Shown: positions 21,712-33,852 of the stretch, one piece after another
Numbering within the stretch: position 1 is the first letter of the stretch
How the letters are laid out: every line of letters starts with the position of its first letter
NCBI RefSeq assembly: GCF_037392515.1
Contig: NC_090280.1
Span: 26,727,118 to 26,791,117, forward strand
Direction: 5' to 3'
Origin: Haliotis asinina
Taxonomy: Eukaryota > Mollusca > Gastropoda > Lepetellida > Haliotidae
Length of the DNA stretch: 64,000 nucleotides
The notes under the pieces: model-generated
Told to the model about the DNA's origin: nothing
The model's database searches: none
The model's input: the letters and a program-made list of their open reading frames with translations, nothing else
Program-made: the position numbers and the translations under genes

Positions 21712-21780
21712 ATGGCAACGGCGGTAAACAAACAACTCCACATGTATCGTGATGCCGAAGAAAATGTGCCATCCTTTTGA
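21712..21780 (+). CDS. Possible start exon or very small ORF
   Basis: In the CpG-rich patch an ATG in good context (ATCATGG) opens a 22-codon frame with a balanced composition (MATAVNKQLHMYRDAEEN) and a stop at 21778-21780. It could be the start exon of a gene spliced onward, or chance. No match is recognised. Confidence 0.18.
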   Translation: MATAVNKQLHMYRDAEENVPSF

Positions 21781-22771
21781 CATATCCAATTATTTTATCT
21801 GGAATTAATTACACGGTGTGAATAGGTAAATGTTATTGCCTCTGCACAGAAATTACCAGATTTAGCGATTTTATTTTGATTTGGTTTGATAAACCTTCCA
21901 ACATTCACAAAGTTGACAGCCGTTGGTGACCCGTAAGGGCGTGGCCAAACTCGCGGTCTTTCTAAGTGACAAGATACGAAGGATGTTTGAAAATATGCGT
22001 TCATAAGCCGAATCTGAACACATATACATTGAAAGAAAACGACTCAATACCTATATAATGCAGATCATGAAACGGTATCACAATATTTGTAATTGTACCC
22101 ACCCTTGATGAAACCGGAAGCACGTACACGGCATGGCACTCGTGGAAGTAAAATGTGAACGAGTTGGAAAACGACCATTGATACATTTTCTAAACTGATT
22201 CAAATTCCCGTAAGATCCATACTATACACCAGAATTACCTTTCAGTCATCCTCAGTCATTTACTGTTAGTTGTGTTCAATAGCAGTTGTCATTTGTTGCT
22301 TGTGTTGTAGTATTTCTCCTGAAGTTAGCCGTCGATGTGTTGATCTTTAGTTTAGCAAATCCGAAGTCGATGATTTTCGCGGTCTATTTTTTTCAAAGAA
22401 TGTTCTGACACGGGGAGACATATAAATTGTCAGTGTGTCGTAACAATAACAGAATATTCTTCTGTGTATATCGTTACAAGAAGTACAATTTTGATGATTG
22501 AAGATGTCATGAAAAAAAAATCATTTTTCCTTTTGCAGAAACGAACGAAACCAGAGCTAGTGTGAGAATGTAACGTACAGTAAATGTATGTCATAAAAAT
22601 TAATTACTGCTTAGAAAACAACTGTCATCGTCTTTGTGAATCAGTATTTATTTTAGACATTAAAACAGCTAAACATCACATCTTTTGTTCACGAATTTGG
22701 AGCAAAATTGAAATTATTTTGTTCTCCAAACAGCAGAGCTTTCGAAGTTAATTCTGCCTAGTATAATGCAG

Positions 22772-22798
22772 CAGAGACCATATAATATATGGTCTCTG
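22772..22798. other. Perfect 12-bp hairpin
   Basis: CAGAGACCATAT and ATATGGTCTCTG are exact reverse complements separated by three bases. No neighbouring terminal motif is recognised. Confidence 0.8.
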
Positions 22799-23004
22799 AA
22801 TGCAGGTAATGTTTCAGATCAAATTGTTTGACGTGTGTGCATATTTGTATAAAAAAATCATGTCATGTGGCTCAGTCCGTGGTTCCATACAGCTTTTAGA
22901 TATTGCACTAGTGCAATCTGAACTGCAAAATGTACCTCATGTTTATGGCCATACTTTTTACCTACTTGCACACTGTCTATGTTCATATTTTACTGTTAAA
23001 ACAG

Positions 23005-23109
23005 ACTTCATCTGGGAAACAGACTGATGATCCAAACTCTTGGAGCAGTGATTACACTGACAGTGATCGAAAGACAGACTCATTTTTTTCTTGTGATGAA
23101 ATTTCATGA
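23005..23109 (+). CDS. Possible 3'-terminal coding exon
   Basis: After TACTGTTAAAACAG| the frame gives 34 Ser/Asp-rich codons (containing DPNSWSSDYTDSDRK) and ends in TGA at 23107-23109. Such composition is unlike translated AT-rich noise. The polypyrimidine tract is weak and I cannot identify the upstream exon with certainty. Confidence 0.22.
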   Translation, partial: TSSGKQTDDPNSWSSDYTDSDRKTDSFFSCDEIS

Positions 23110-26100
23110 AGTAATATGAAATTATCATACCAGACCTAGAATAATTTTGTTGTAGTGATGTTTTGAATATGGAATGTCAAAACTACAAGTGACAGATAAT
23201 TAAGTGTTGAGTAGGAGGTGCAACCTATGTTAGTCTTTGGCATCAAGGTAATCATGTGGTGGCAAGTAAATTTCTTTTTTCCTAATACTGAGCTCTGCAG
23301 TGAGTGGTTTTTGTTGTCCACTTTGGAGCTGTTCTTTAAGATTTCAGTTTGGATTTTTTTCATTGCCATGTGTATATGGCAAAGACATATATATCAAATG
23401 CTTCCAGATCTTTAACGGAAGACTGCTCAGTCCTTGGCATTTTGTTATTCAAGGAAGACCGTTCTTCATGTTTCTTGTTTCATGATGGCTATTGAACACT
23501 AAATAATTGGAGTATATCACCATCAGACACTTCAGCAAACAGAAACAATCCTTGAAAGTTCATTAGACCCATTTCATATTGTGACATTGCTCCTAAACCC
23601 AGGAAAAGACAATAAGGTAGAATAATATATATTTACAGAATATGAAGCCTGTTTACTTTCACCAGAGACAATATAACTTCTTATATGTATATGGTTTCTT
23701 TTTTTTCAAATGATAACATTTTCTGATAAATTTACATGTACTGTTACTTCAACAACATAATTGACATTATTTGTCACATGCGATTCAAAATAATTCAGCA
23801 AACAAAGTGGTACTGTTGAAAACAAAAATAACTCATCACCCATTTGTATTTGATATACATTTTGGCACGATATTATGAAGAAATAAAATACACAAAATAA
23901 TTTGTAACATCTATCCATATATTTTATGGCATACATGTAGTTGTAATAAAAAATTGTGCAAAACTGTCAGCTTTCCACATTACTGAAAGACATTAATTAA
24001 AATTTGGTTATTTACACGTTGCTAATGCATTGACAGATTTTAAGTGTCTTTGCCCTTGTCTGTTTGAGAGAGAAAAATAATTGTCATATTATTAATATCA
24101 TTTAACATATTAAAGTATATGAAAAGATTTAAAGTTGTAACCAGTTATGAAACATAAAGCATTGACAAATCTATCATAATTATTCATCAAGAACGTTAAT
24201 TCATTGCATAAAATTATGAATGTAATTCAACTTGTTCTAAAGTGAGACATATAACTTTCCCAATCATGTAATATAAACGCACTTTTTATCAAATCACCTC
24301 CGATATCATGTGAAACTATAACTGAAAATATATTTTTGTTTATAAAACATGTATACTGCAGTTCTTACTACACTACATCGTCATAAAAAGAAAAGCATGA
24401 ATTTTATTTTGAAACACAAATGCCACGCCCATATCCGCGCACCTGTTGTTGAGAATGATGTTTGTACACGTTTCTGTGTTGGACCATGTGAAAAAAGGAA
24501 TAAGCTGGGATCAACATGCATCACAATTATATCTTTGCTATCTTTATATTCAGTGGACAATAAAGTAATGTGCCTAATATGAACAAAAATTCAAATAAAA
24601 GATACTGAAAAACTTGCATCTGCAGTGTTGATCGACTACTGTTTCCGGGTCACGGGAGCATACAAGGTCAAACTGGTTCGGCTATGTGCGAATTATATAG
24701 TAAAAAATACACCAAGAAAATTCCATGAGCTCTGATTAGTCACTTTAAACAGTTATTTGTGCTAAATTCAGACGAAATATCTCCAACTTTTCTGTTCATA
24801 TTCAATACCGAATGAATTTCATCAGGCAATCCCCGTCTGTGACATCACATCCGGTGACCTTTGCACTTACTAGAAAACAAGTTAGATTTCACGATCTTAA
24901 TTTTCGTCCGTCTTTCGTCATACTAAACGGAAAATGATACATGGAACACTTGTAGAATGAGAAATTCTCCCTCTTTCACCAGGTCTTACACAGAAGAGTT
25001 CTGTAATCTTTCTTCTGACCAAAAATGCTATATTTTATGTAGGAGTTCGACGAAGCGCGCCATGTTTGTTTTTTAGTATGCGTAACACGATTTAACACCG
25101 TCTTTTTGTGGGTTTGTGCAAAAATTAATGAACCATAAAACTTGATATTTGCACTCATGAATGCTTATGAATCATGTATTTTATTCTGCTATTTTCATTA
25201 CATGACACGTTTAAATAAACGTAATAGTGCCATTTCAGTAAGACCTGTTATGACATCGAAAATGTTATTTGTTTACGACGAACGTTTTCGATTATTTTTT
25301 TTTCAGAATTATTTTTTAATTTGTCGTCGCGCGGATATTTGCCGATTCAAATATACGAAATTAAAGTCAGATACTTATGAAATATCAGTAATACGAATAT
25401 TGAAATCGGTTTGCGATAATTGGACAATTTATACGGTTCCTAGTATAAAACGCATCCGGCTACCAATTGAGTAATTCAGGTAAATTCAGGAAAATTTACT
25501 GTATTTATGTTTGTCTTGTAATTAATATCTGTACGTTTGAAATTACCTGGATATTTTTTGATAATAATGTTTATTTTTGTATGTAGTATTAATGAGCTGA
25601 ATATTTTTTCAGTTGTCCCTTATTTAGTGACGCACTGAGTGTTTGAAATCACCCACCCTCTTATTAGCGCCTTATGCTGAAATTAATTCAGCAGGCTAAA
25701 GGTTAAGAGACAGGATATTTTGGGGTCATGAAGCTTAAAGTTGATTTCATCCACTACATATGGCTTTTTGCAGTAACTTGAACAGAAAACCATGTGCATG
25801 CACCCATTATCCAGGCTATTTTATAAAAGTCATTTCTAGAAGTTTGTTATACTGCACTGTGTTAGTACAAAACGACAGGTTGAAGCTTAACTTGATTTTA
25901 TATCAGAAAGTATTTCTCAGTTGGTGGTATGAAAATGTAAAACTTATTTTGATGATACTGTCATGTAAATTCATCAAGCTGGCATTAGTATTTCCTCAGC
26001 TTTCAGAGCACTATGTATGAAGGCCAATGCAAATTCAGAGTGGTTTTTTATGGTGTACTCTCCAACTACTTTACAAACTCAATTTTATTCATTTGGGATA

Positions 26101-26198
26101 ATGGTGGCATACATTCAGTAAAACCTTTGGTAAATCGCATGTGAATAGCCATTCTGCACTTGAGATGTCAATTGAACAATGACTTCAACAAATATAGG

Positions 26199-26330
26199 GA
26201 GCGGTGGGGTAGCCTAGTGGTTAAAGCATTCAATTCCCCACATGGTTGTAATGTGTGAGCACATTTCTGATGTCCCTGATTTAGTATTGCTGGAATATTG
26301 CAATGTTTGGTATATGAAAACTCACTCACT
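26199..26330 (+). repeat. tRNA-derived SINE, forward, internally deleted
   Basis: GGAGCGGTGGGGTAGCCTAG, GTGGTTAAAGCATTC joined directly to AATTCCCCACATGG (the anticodon-to-B-box part is missing), then ATTTCTGATGTCC, TATTGCTGGAATATTG and an ACTCACTCAC end. Confidence 0.85.
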
Positions 26331-26401
26331 TTAACAAATTAAACTTCCACTGGATGACAGTGTTGAAACTTTTGATTTATTCGTGAATCCCATTACTTCC
26401 C

Positions 26402-26862
26402 AATGGTGAGACCTCGTCTATGCAATAGAACCCATTATGTCCCATCTTAGTGTGGTGGAAAACGCTTTTATTTCCATTTTCAGTATGGTAAGACCTTGTT
26501 TGGACAGTAAAACCTGTTGCTTCCCTTCTTGGAGTGCTGAGAACCTGTCTTCACAAAAAAAATCTGTTTTTCCTCCTTTCTTTCTCACTATAATGCGACC
26601 TTGTTTATGCAGAATCACCTGTTATTTCCCTTTTCAGTATAGTGAGACCCTGTCTGTGTAGTAAAACCTGTTTTTTTCCCTTCCTTCTCAGTATATTGAG
26701 ATCTTGTCTGTGTGGTAAAACCTGTCATTTCCCTTCTCAAAGTAGTGAGACATTGTCTATGCTGTAAAACCTGTTATTTCCATTCTAAGTATGGTAAGAT
26801 TTTGTCTATGTAGTAAAACCTGTTATTTCCCTCGTTAATTTGGTGAGATCTTGTCTATGTAG
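26402..26862. repeat. ~51-bp minisatellite, left side of the foldback insertion
   Basis: About nine diverged units with the shape TGGTGAGACCTTGTCTATG, then CAGTAAAACCTGTTATTTCC, then CTTCTCAGTA. The array resumes in the same orientation at 36745, so the 9.9-kb element interrupts it. Confidence 0.85.
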
Positions 26863-27004
26863 AACACGTCACAATTTAATTCTGGACTCACAATAGTCCA
26901 GAAACTCTCCGCACTGTGGCCACTGGCACTGGAGATTTGGCAAAAATAAACATGCAGCTATTATGAATATGTGCTAAGGATGAAAAAATGAAAAAATATT
27001 TTTT

Positions 27005-28260
27005 CGAAAACTGAAAATTTAAACTCGCTCGCCCATGGGCACGCCCATTGGCGAACAGCGGCCGAACAGCGGCCCATGGGCAGGCCCATGGGCGAGAGTG
27101 TTTAATTTCGTCCAAAATAAATGTTTTGGAGGTTGTAAATGAATGAAAAAATGTTAATAAGTATCATGACTCAAATTTCAGCTCGATTTGACTTGACTCC
27201 GCTAACTGACAGTGATTTTTAAAAATCTCGCCCATGGGTGAAAAATATATTGGCCCATGGACGAGAATATTTACTTTCACTGAAAATACATGTTTTTTTC
27301 TATGTTTTGCAGTTTGCAAAATAAATGAAAGTATATTTATTAGTGTCGTGACACGAAAATCATCTTATTGTGACTTAATTCTGATAATTTAGAGCTGATT
27401 TAAAAATATCATTTGGCCCATGGGTGAGAATATTAACCTTTACTCAAATTACATCTTTTTGCATGTTTTGGGGGTTGTAAATGAGTGAAAGTATGTTCAT
27501 AAGTATCATAATACAAATTTCAACTTATTTTGACTTAATTCCGCTAATTGAGAGCGATGTTTAAAAATCTCGCCCATGGGTGAAAAACATTTTGGCCCAT
27601 AGCCGAGAACATTGCCTTTTACCCCAAATATATCTTTTCACGTGTTTTGGAGGATGTAAATGAATGAAAGTACATTTATGAGCATCATGACAGAAATTTC
27701 AACTCATTTGACTTAATTCCGCTAATTGAGAGCGATTTTAAAAACTCCCGCCCATGGGCGAAAAACATTTTGGCCCATGGCCGAGAAAATATTTTTTTCA
27801 CTCAAAACAGATCTTTTTACATGTTTTGCAGTTTGTAAATGAATGCAAGCATATTTATGATTATCATGACACGACATCCAACTCATTTTGACTTAATTCT
27901 GCTAATTTAGTGCGATTTAAAAACAATCTCGCCCATGGGCGAGAATATTTCCTTTTACTCCAAATACATCTTTTCCAATGTTTTGAAGGATGTAAGTGAA
28001 TGAAAGTGGCTTTACTAGTATCATGACACAAAATTCAACTGATCTGATTTAATTTTACGAATTCAGGAGGATTTTTAAAAATATACGAGAATAATTACTT
28101 TTACTCAAAATACATCTTTTCCTGTGGTTTGGAGGTTGTAAATGAATGAGGACATGGCAAAAAATCCATTTTCACTTAATTCCGCTAACTACAAGAATCT
28201 GCACTTCCACTCCAAATACATAGTTTGTTTTATTGTGTTAGACGTTGTAAATGAATGAAA
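27005..28260. repeat. ~170-190-bp tandem repeat with GCCCATGGGC palindromes (left arm)
   Basis: Each unit contains a CTCGCCCATGGGCGAGA-like palindrome, an A-rich TTTAAAAATC block, TTAATTCCGCTAATTGAGAG, a TCATGA/ATTTATAAGTATC block and CATGTTTTGGAGGTTGTAAA with an ATGAATGAAAGT end. I count about seven units with increasing divergence inward. The mirror set lies at 35640-36560. Confidence 0.85.
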
Positions 28261-28406
28261 GTGTGTTTATAAGTATCACTCCGGTCTTAATTCGACTAAC
28301 CTCGCTCGTGGACAAAAATATTTTCATTTGATTGTTTTCTTTATTTTGCAAGCTTATGGTTAAAATTCAGATGAAATTATAATGACAAATAATTTCAGTT
28401 TAATTT

Positions 28407-28670
28407 AGTGAGTTTAGTTCTATGTCGCACTAAGCAATATTCCAGCAACATGGCGGCGGTTTGTAGATAATCAATTTTCGACCAGACAGTCCAGTGATCA
28501 ACAGCATGACCATCGACCTGCACAATCGGGAACCGATGACATGTGGCAATCAAGTTAGCGAGTCTGACCACCCGATCCCGTTAGTCGCCTCTTACGACAA
28601 GCATAGTCACCTTTAATGGCAAGCATCGCTTGCTGAAGCCCTGTTCTACTCCAGATCCTCATAGGTCCTG
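28407..28670 (+). repeat. Second-family SINE, forward, within the left arm
   Basis: AGTGAGTTTAGTTCTATGTC, CAATATTCCAGCAACATGGC, GACCAGACAGTCCAGTGATC, GACCACCCGATCCCGTTAGT, TCGCCTCTTACGACAAGCAT and the TTGCTGAAGCCCTGTTCTAC tail are all present. Only its tail survives in the right arm (35529-35626), so the SINE inserted before the arms were duplicated or homogenised. Confidence 0.85.
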
Positions 28671-29416
28671 AACGCAGAGCTATGAAATTGAAGTTATTTG
28701 TGAAAGTCCTTACTCCAGTGACACAAAGACTATGCTGGGACACATTAATAAACAGCGTTGTGAGATCTTTAAGCTGTTTTGTGTCTTGTCAACCCCACTG
28801 ACATTCGCCAATAACCACTTAAATATAGAATATATAGTCCGTGCTCCTTCGGAACAAATAAGTAATTAAGGATCCCCAACTGGGTAATTAAGTAAAACAA
28901 CTCAAAATACTGTCACTTTCTGCCCAGGACATCACGCGTCACCAGTCGTGAGCTAATGACCTTGTAAACCCCCTCACAAGGAAACTGTATTTCTTTCTAG
29001 GTGACACACGGTATGTTGTCAAAATATTTGTTGTGGAATACATTCTATAGTGGGCAAAACCTTACGTTTGGAAAGGGTACCTACCCAGTAGTTTTAAGTG
29101 TACCTACCCAGTTTAGCATGTTTCGTTTTAATATTGTGGGATCCACTTTTATTAATTCTCGTTTGCCTGTCCCAGGTTTTCTTCGACCGAGGTTTTATGG
29201 GGTATTCTCGTATTTGTCAGACCAGGAGGAATCTACAACAGTGATAGGTCACTCGCTTGCTTTCTTTACCATTTGTATCAATTAACATGTTCCTCGTCAT
29301 GCTCCAGCGCACACAGTGACTTGGTTCGTTTCCAGCGCAACTTCGGCTGCGTTTAACAACTTCGGCTGCGTTTAACAGTACTTCAGCCAGTTTACTGTAT
29401 CAGTCGAAATCTTACA

Positions 29417-29450
29417 ATGAATGAATGAATGAATGAATGAATGAATGAAT
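29417..29450. repeat. (TGAA)n microsatellite
   Basis: About eight tandem AATG/TGAA tetramers. The corresponding place in the right arm (about 35027-35040) has only two, so it expanded after the arms were formed. Confidence 0.95.
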
Positions 29451-30466
29451 GATAATAAGAATTAAGAGCAAGATGTATGTGAATGAATGAAAGAAATAAT
29501 AAAAGAAAGAAGTACATATGTGAATGAATGAAAGAATAAATGATACACCACGGCCATCCCTTCCTAAACATGCTAAATAATGCAAAACTATCGTTAGATC
29601 ACATGTGTTAACATCAGCTAATTATAGTCTCCCTTGTCAGACATAACAATTTTCAGACAGGTTTAAACAACAAACTATCTGCTTGACTGCACAGCTGCCT
29701 GTTGACGTAGTATACCCACCTCACCTAATTTGCCTGCGTAATCTTCATCTACATCACCGTAAGCAGAGAGCACAGAGGGCCGAATATCTGTAACCACTGA
29801 ACCGTGGCGTCTCACTGGAACAGGCTAAGTTCCCAAGTGCGGGTGTCCTTCTCTACCTTTTCCATTAATCTTTAAAACATCTAACAAGCTCAACGCATGC
29901 AACTTTTGACTAAAATGTGATGTTATACATATCATAAAAGTAATTTTTAGGTATTATTCAGTTGATAAATTATCAATATTTTGCTTTGATTGTGTAACTA
30001 CCCACATTGGGACATTGAGACCATTCTGATTTATCGAGTAAAGTACGATTGTATGGTTTAGAGTTTGAATCTTGGCATATCTTACCGGTTTTGCTACTTT
30101 TGCACTCTACCTTTTACCTGGGGCGAGCATGTTTTGGTGGTTTTTAGTATTTCATCTATTTGTTTAGATTTATTGATTTATTTGTTTTATAACTGTAAAT
30201 GTATTCTGACGGTTGACGAGGTTTGTGTAGTTATCATGTATGTTATGTAATTATATTATTGGTATGGAGTGGCATTGATATGCATGATAATGCTTGCCAA
30301 TCCAGTCATGATTACTTGAAGAGATTATTTTAAACTATAGATTAACGTATCCATACTGTTAATGTGTAATCTTTATATTGGGCTATGAGGAATACGTAAA
30401 ATATTCAAGATTGATTTTACGTTTACTTTTCTATCTTTTTATAAATTTTCGCTATTTTTTCTACAG

Positions 30467-30594
30467 TCGAAAACATTTACCGTGGCTTCGTTGTGTACAG
30501 GTCCATGGTTGTGGTCTCTAAGTATGTTAGAAATTATGTTGTTGAGACTGTTGGAACTGTTGATCTGCAGTCTTTCAAAATTCATTTTCACGAG
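30467..30594 (+). CDS. Possible coding exon in the centre of the foldback element
   Basis: A strong acceptor (CGCTATTTTTTCTACAG|) is followed by an open frame (ENIYRGFVVYRSMVVVSKYV...) and a donor-like GAG|GTACAT. The frame stays open to 30699 if the donor is not used, ending in a basic GRRKRKV. Composition is protein-like but I recognise no family. It could be the only visible exon of an element-encoded or captured host protein. Confidence 0.25.
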
Positions 30595-32469
30595 GTACAT
30601 TCTCCCTTTTTACTACAAAAATATTCTCACAATGAACAAATAACCTTTTACAAAAAGGTGTCTTCAGGTAAAATAGGTAGGAGGAAACGCAAAGTATAGC
30701 AGCGCATTTGCCATAACTGAAGTTGTTAAAATGATAAAGAAAACTGTCATTTCCAACATTCACATTTTAAGCAATTTTAGTAAGAAACTGAATAACTCAT
30801 TACTAACAGAAAGGGTGAACTGAAAGTTCATTTTATTAACTAAAGTCACTGAGTGAACTCGCTAACATCGGTTCAATTACATTGGCACACGTGTCTTATT
30901 TCGTTTCCTAAAGAAACACATTTTATTTTGTTATTTTTAGAAAACCAGTGTCTAATCCCTTAAAACAGCACCGTTGTCACTACACCAAACGATTTTGACC
31001 TTGACCCAAAACAAAGGTTTAACTTACATAACTACCCCGTAGTTTAACACCTACGCCGAAATGCTGCTTACATTAGAAGAACTTCTATATCCATATAACT
31101 TTCTCTGTTTTTCAAATTATTTTAACTTGAACAGATATTACTTTGTCAACGACTTCATGAGAATTTTTCAAGTTCTAATCCACACATTGATTTCAACTTT
31201 TTCATCATTCTGACTTTTATCTTAATTTGTATTTCAGCATAACTCGCAAAGACAAAGCCACTGAGCGGAACGATGACGTTTTCTGTTTCCGCGTTCAGTT
31301 ACGTAATTTCCGCAAAGCGCCTGCTACAATTTGCGCGTCGTGTCTCGTCCGCTGGTCTTGTGTATTGGAATAAACCAGCTGCCGCTTTCAAGTGTATTTT
31401 ACTTGTCATATAGACATCTCATCCATGGATTACTCTAGACCATTAGGTGACACCAGCTTTGAAATGAACAGGTGTTCGTGAGTGTATATGGATGAAAAAG
31501 ACTGACTGCGCATGACGCGCAGCCAAATATCTCACATTTAAAGGAAATCTCGAATTAATTGTTTTACAAGGCGTCGAGCTGACCAATTGGTTTCGGTTTT
31601 GTGTATAAACCTCCTTTGCCATGTGAACTTAGAGTCTAAATACATTGTTGTTTATTCTGGGGATGCATGCAGACCTTATATATGCACATGAATAATCTCG
31701 AATTTCGACCTTTCGTAAAATTCTATGTGCATTAAATTTTACTGTAAATATATATTGAAATCAATATATATACATGCATGTGTGATTGAACAATCCTATT
31801 TACTAAAACAGGGATGGGGACTTTGTCCTTCTTCAAGACCTGCACATATTAGTCTGTGAAAGACAATGGCATTTATGTGCATGTACTCTGGAAAACCTTC
31901 TCCTGCACGATATTCTTTTCAATTTAGTTATTGTGTGCATGCTGTATTTCAATTTTGAAAATGTAGTTAAAACATATTTTGATTCTCAAAGAATCTCGTT
32001 CGGTTAGCAAACAAAATATTGCTTTGATTAATACTTCACCAGTACTATACAATATTACAGAATGCACAAAACCGGATACGCAAAGCCGACAAATTATAAC
32101 ATTGTGATGAAGGGTATACGGGGTTATAGGAGTCCCTGTTTATCCACCGAGCCAAATTGTCGCTGACACGGCCCCACAATCCTATACGCCCTTGTGGGGT
32201 GTGGATTCGGAGGAGGGGGTAACGGTGGAGATGACCAAGCCAAGGAAGACACAAGTACTCCATACTCTATCATGGTCTTCCTTACTGCTTGAAGATGGAC
32301 CTTTTCTCACTGTGGTCTGTGATGACTTCGGTGAACGAAAACAAAGAACTTATACACTGTGAAAACCAGAAAATAGTTGAATTCGTCAATGATTGTATCA
32401 TGAAAACACAAAGCTTGTTTTTTTTAACAGAAAACTAATTAACTTATCAATAACCTTCTCACAATTGTT

Positions 32470-32715
32470 CAGTGTTTCTACAAAGAGCTAGTCAGACACA
32501 ACAAGCCGTAACTCTCTTTTTTATGTTTACTTATATGATAGATGTGTATTTGATTTAATGATATGTATGCATATGTTATTATGTGATAGTTCATATGGAT
32601 GACGACACATGCTGCATTTATATTTTGTATTATATGTTGTGTGGCTGAAGTACTGATATAAACTGTAAAGCTTGTTCACCAGTCCCAATCAGTGTTTACG
32701 AAACACACAAAAAAC
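32470..32715 (+). repeat. LINE 3'-end-like sequence (tentative)
   Basis: The stretch ends in TGATATAAACTGTAAAGCTTGTTCACCAGTC and similar text. This has the same arrangement as the 3' UTR of the LINE at 18.2 kb (…AATATATTGCTTGTTTACCAATCC). No ORF2 text precedes it, so it would be a very short truncated copy. Confidence 0.3.
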
Positions 32716-33852
32716 ACAACATCTTGGAGATGTGTTGAGAAAATAGAGACATATGGAGAACAGCGATGTCATAACTGAACAGAAATCATTCCCTCTATTG
32801 GTGAAGGCCGTGTGGGATTAGTTAAACAAAGAAACCTAGTCGACCATGCCTCATAATCCTCTTACTCCGTCAATAAACAACGCACCTGGGCTGTCGAAAT
32901 TTGAAATTTTGTAAATTCGATGTTTCGGCTAATATGTAAGGAGGTAACCCGACTATGGCGTTAACACACCGGACAAGAAGGTAAACAAAATCCGTTAACA
33001 GTACATGCTTTAATGTGGCCACTATGAACGAGGTAGACCGTCTGATCAGCACAGCTGATTATGGCAATCCTTTGTCTCTGAAGCTGGTCCTTGACACGCT
33101 GAAACTTTCTGTCTTCTTTACTGTGGCCACTGTGTTACAATATGCAGTTTACATTGCTCACAGACCCTCGATTCACGATGATGCCAACTTTCTCGATTAC
33201 TGTTCGTGCGACGACTATCGTTCAGGAATTGCTTCCACAGCTCCTTCTTTCACCGATGTCTTTGTGTATGTGTTCTCTCTCGTTAATTAGAGTAGAGCCG
33301 AGTCTTCTATTTTTAGGCGCAAGTTCTGCAAGGCAGTCGACACTCACACTCCGCTGCTTCTCGACAGTCCAGTTGTGTATTCGAACAAACAGTTGACACT
33401 CCGGGTGTGAACCAAAAGTGGATACTAACATTCTGATCGGTGGATCACAATGGTACACCTCATTTACCATAACGAATGTTTAAATCTCACTTTATGTAAA
33501 TATAGCATCAAAACAAACTGAAATAATGTATTTTTATTAACATGGTACTGACTATAGTCGATTCGAACCACTGCTTCACGTTCACTGACTGCCATGGATG
33601 CTTGCTTTTCCCACGTGGCGGGGTAAAACTGATATATTCTCCCTCGAAAGGTCACGTGAAGCAATCAGAAATGGACATTCTTAAATGGAGTAGGATAAAT
33701 GTGCCCTCTACGTGCTTATGAACCTTGAACGCGCAGTTTCATTTCACCAGTTATGTACAAATATTGGTCCAGAATAATTTTATTTTTCAAAACCTTTAGT
33801 CTTAAATATGTATTGATGCAAGGGCTCCATATATGTTCTTGTTCATGTCCCT

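Larger units (their letters stand above)
20998..26190. other. Mostly non-coding stretch with a CpG-rich patch
   Basis: CpG dinucleotides are raised at about 21230-21520 and 21690-22150 and again at 24620-25110, which may mark promoters. A possible short start exon (21712) and a possible terminal exon (23005-23109) are listed separately. AATAAA-type signals occur near 24558 and 24595. ORFs such as 25142-25474 have no recognisable domain and AT-driven composition. Confidence 0.4.
26863..30220 (+). repeat. Left arm of the foldback element
   Basis: Aligns as reverse complement with 33853-36740. Compared with the right arm it has about 520 extra bp (28050-28570, including the head of a SINE), lacks a ~390-bp block present at 34141-34528, and carries an expanded TGAA microsatellite at 29417-29450. 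The outer 1.2 kb is built from the GCCCATGGGC-bearing tandem repeat. Confidence 0.85.
30221..33852. other. Central unique region of the foldback element
   Basis: It contains a possible exon (30467-30594), a CpG-dense patch (about 31240-31360, with TTACGTAA and TGACGT motifs), a LINE-3'-end-like stretch (about 32470-32715) and overlapping short ORFs on both strands around 33000-33470 that I do not recognise. There is no DDE, helicase or recombinase signature that I can see. Confidence 0.4.

Noticed and set aside
25142..25474. 110-codon ORF on the + strand
   Set aside because: Composition is dominated by AT-rich codons, no motif is recognisable and no splice or promoter support is found.
26888..27115. 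ORF beginning MDEIKHSRPW on the - strand and its twin at 36486-36734
   Set aside because: They lie in the two arms of the foldback element over the GCCCATGGGC tandem repeat, with no conserved domain. Shared by duplication and not by selection.
33015..33470. Overlapping ORFs on both strands with fairly protein-like composition
   Set aside because: I could not recognise a domain on either strand, frames end quickly and no splice sites are convincing. Left as unexplained centre of the foldback element.
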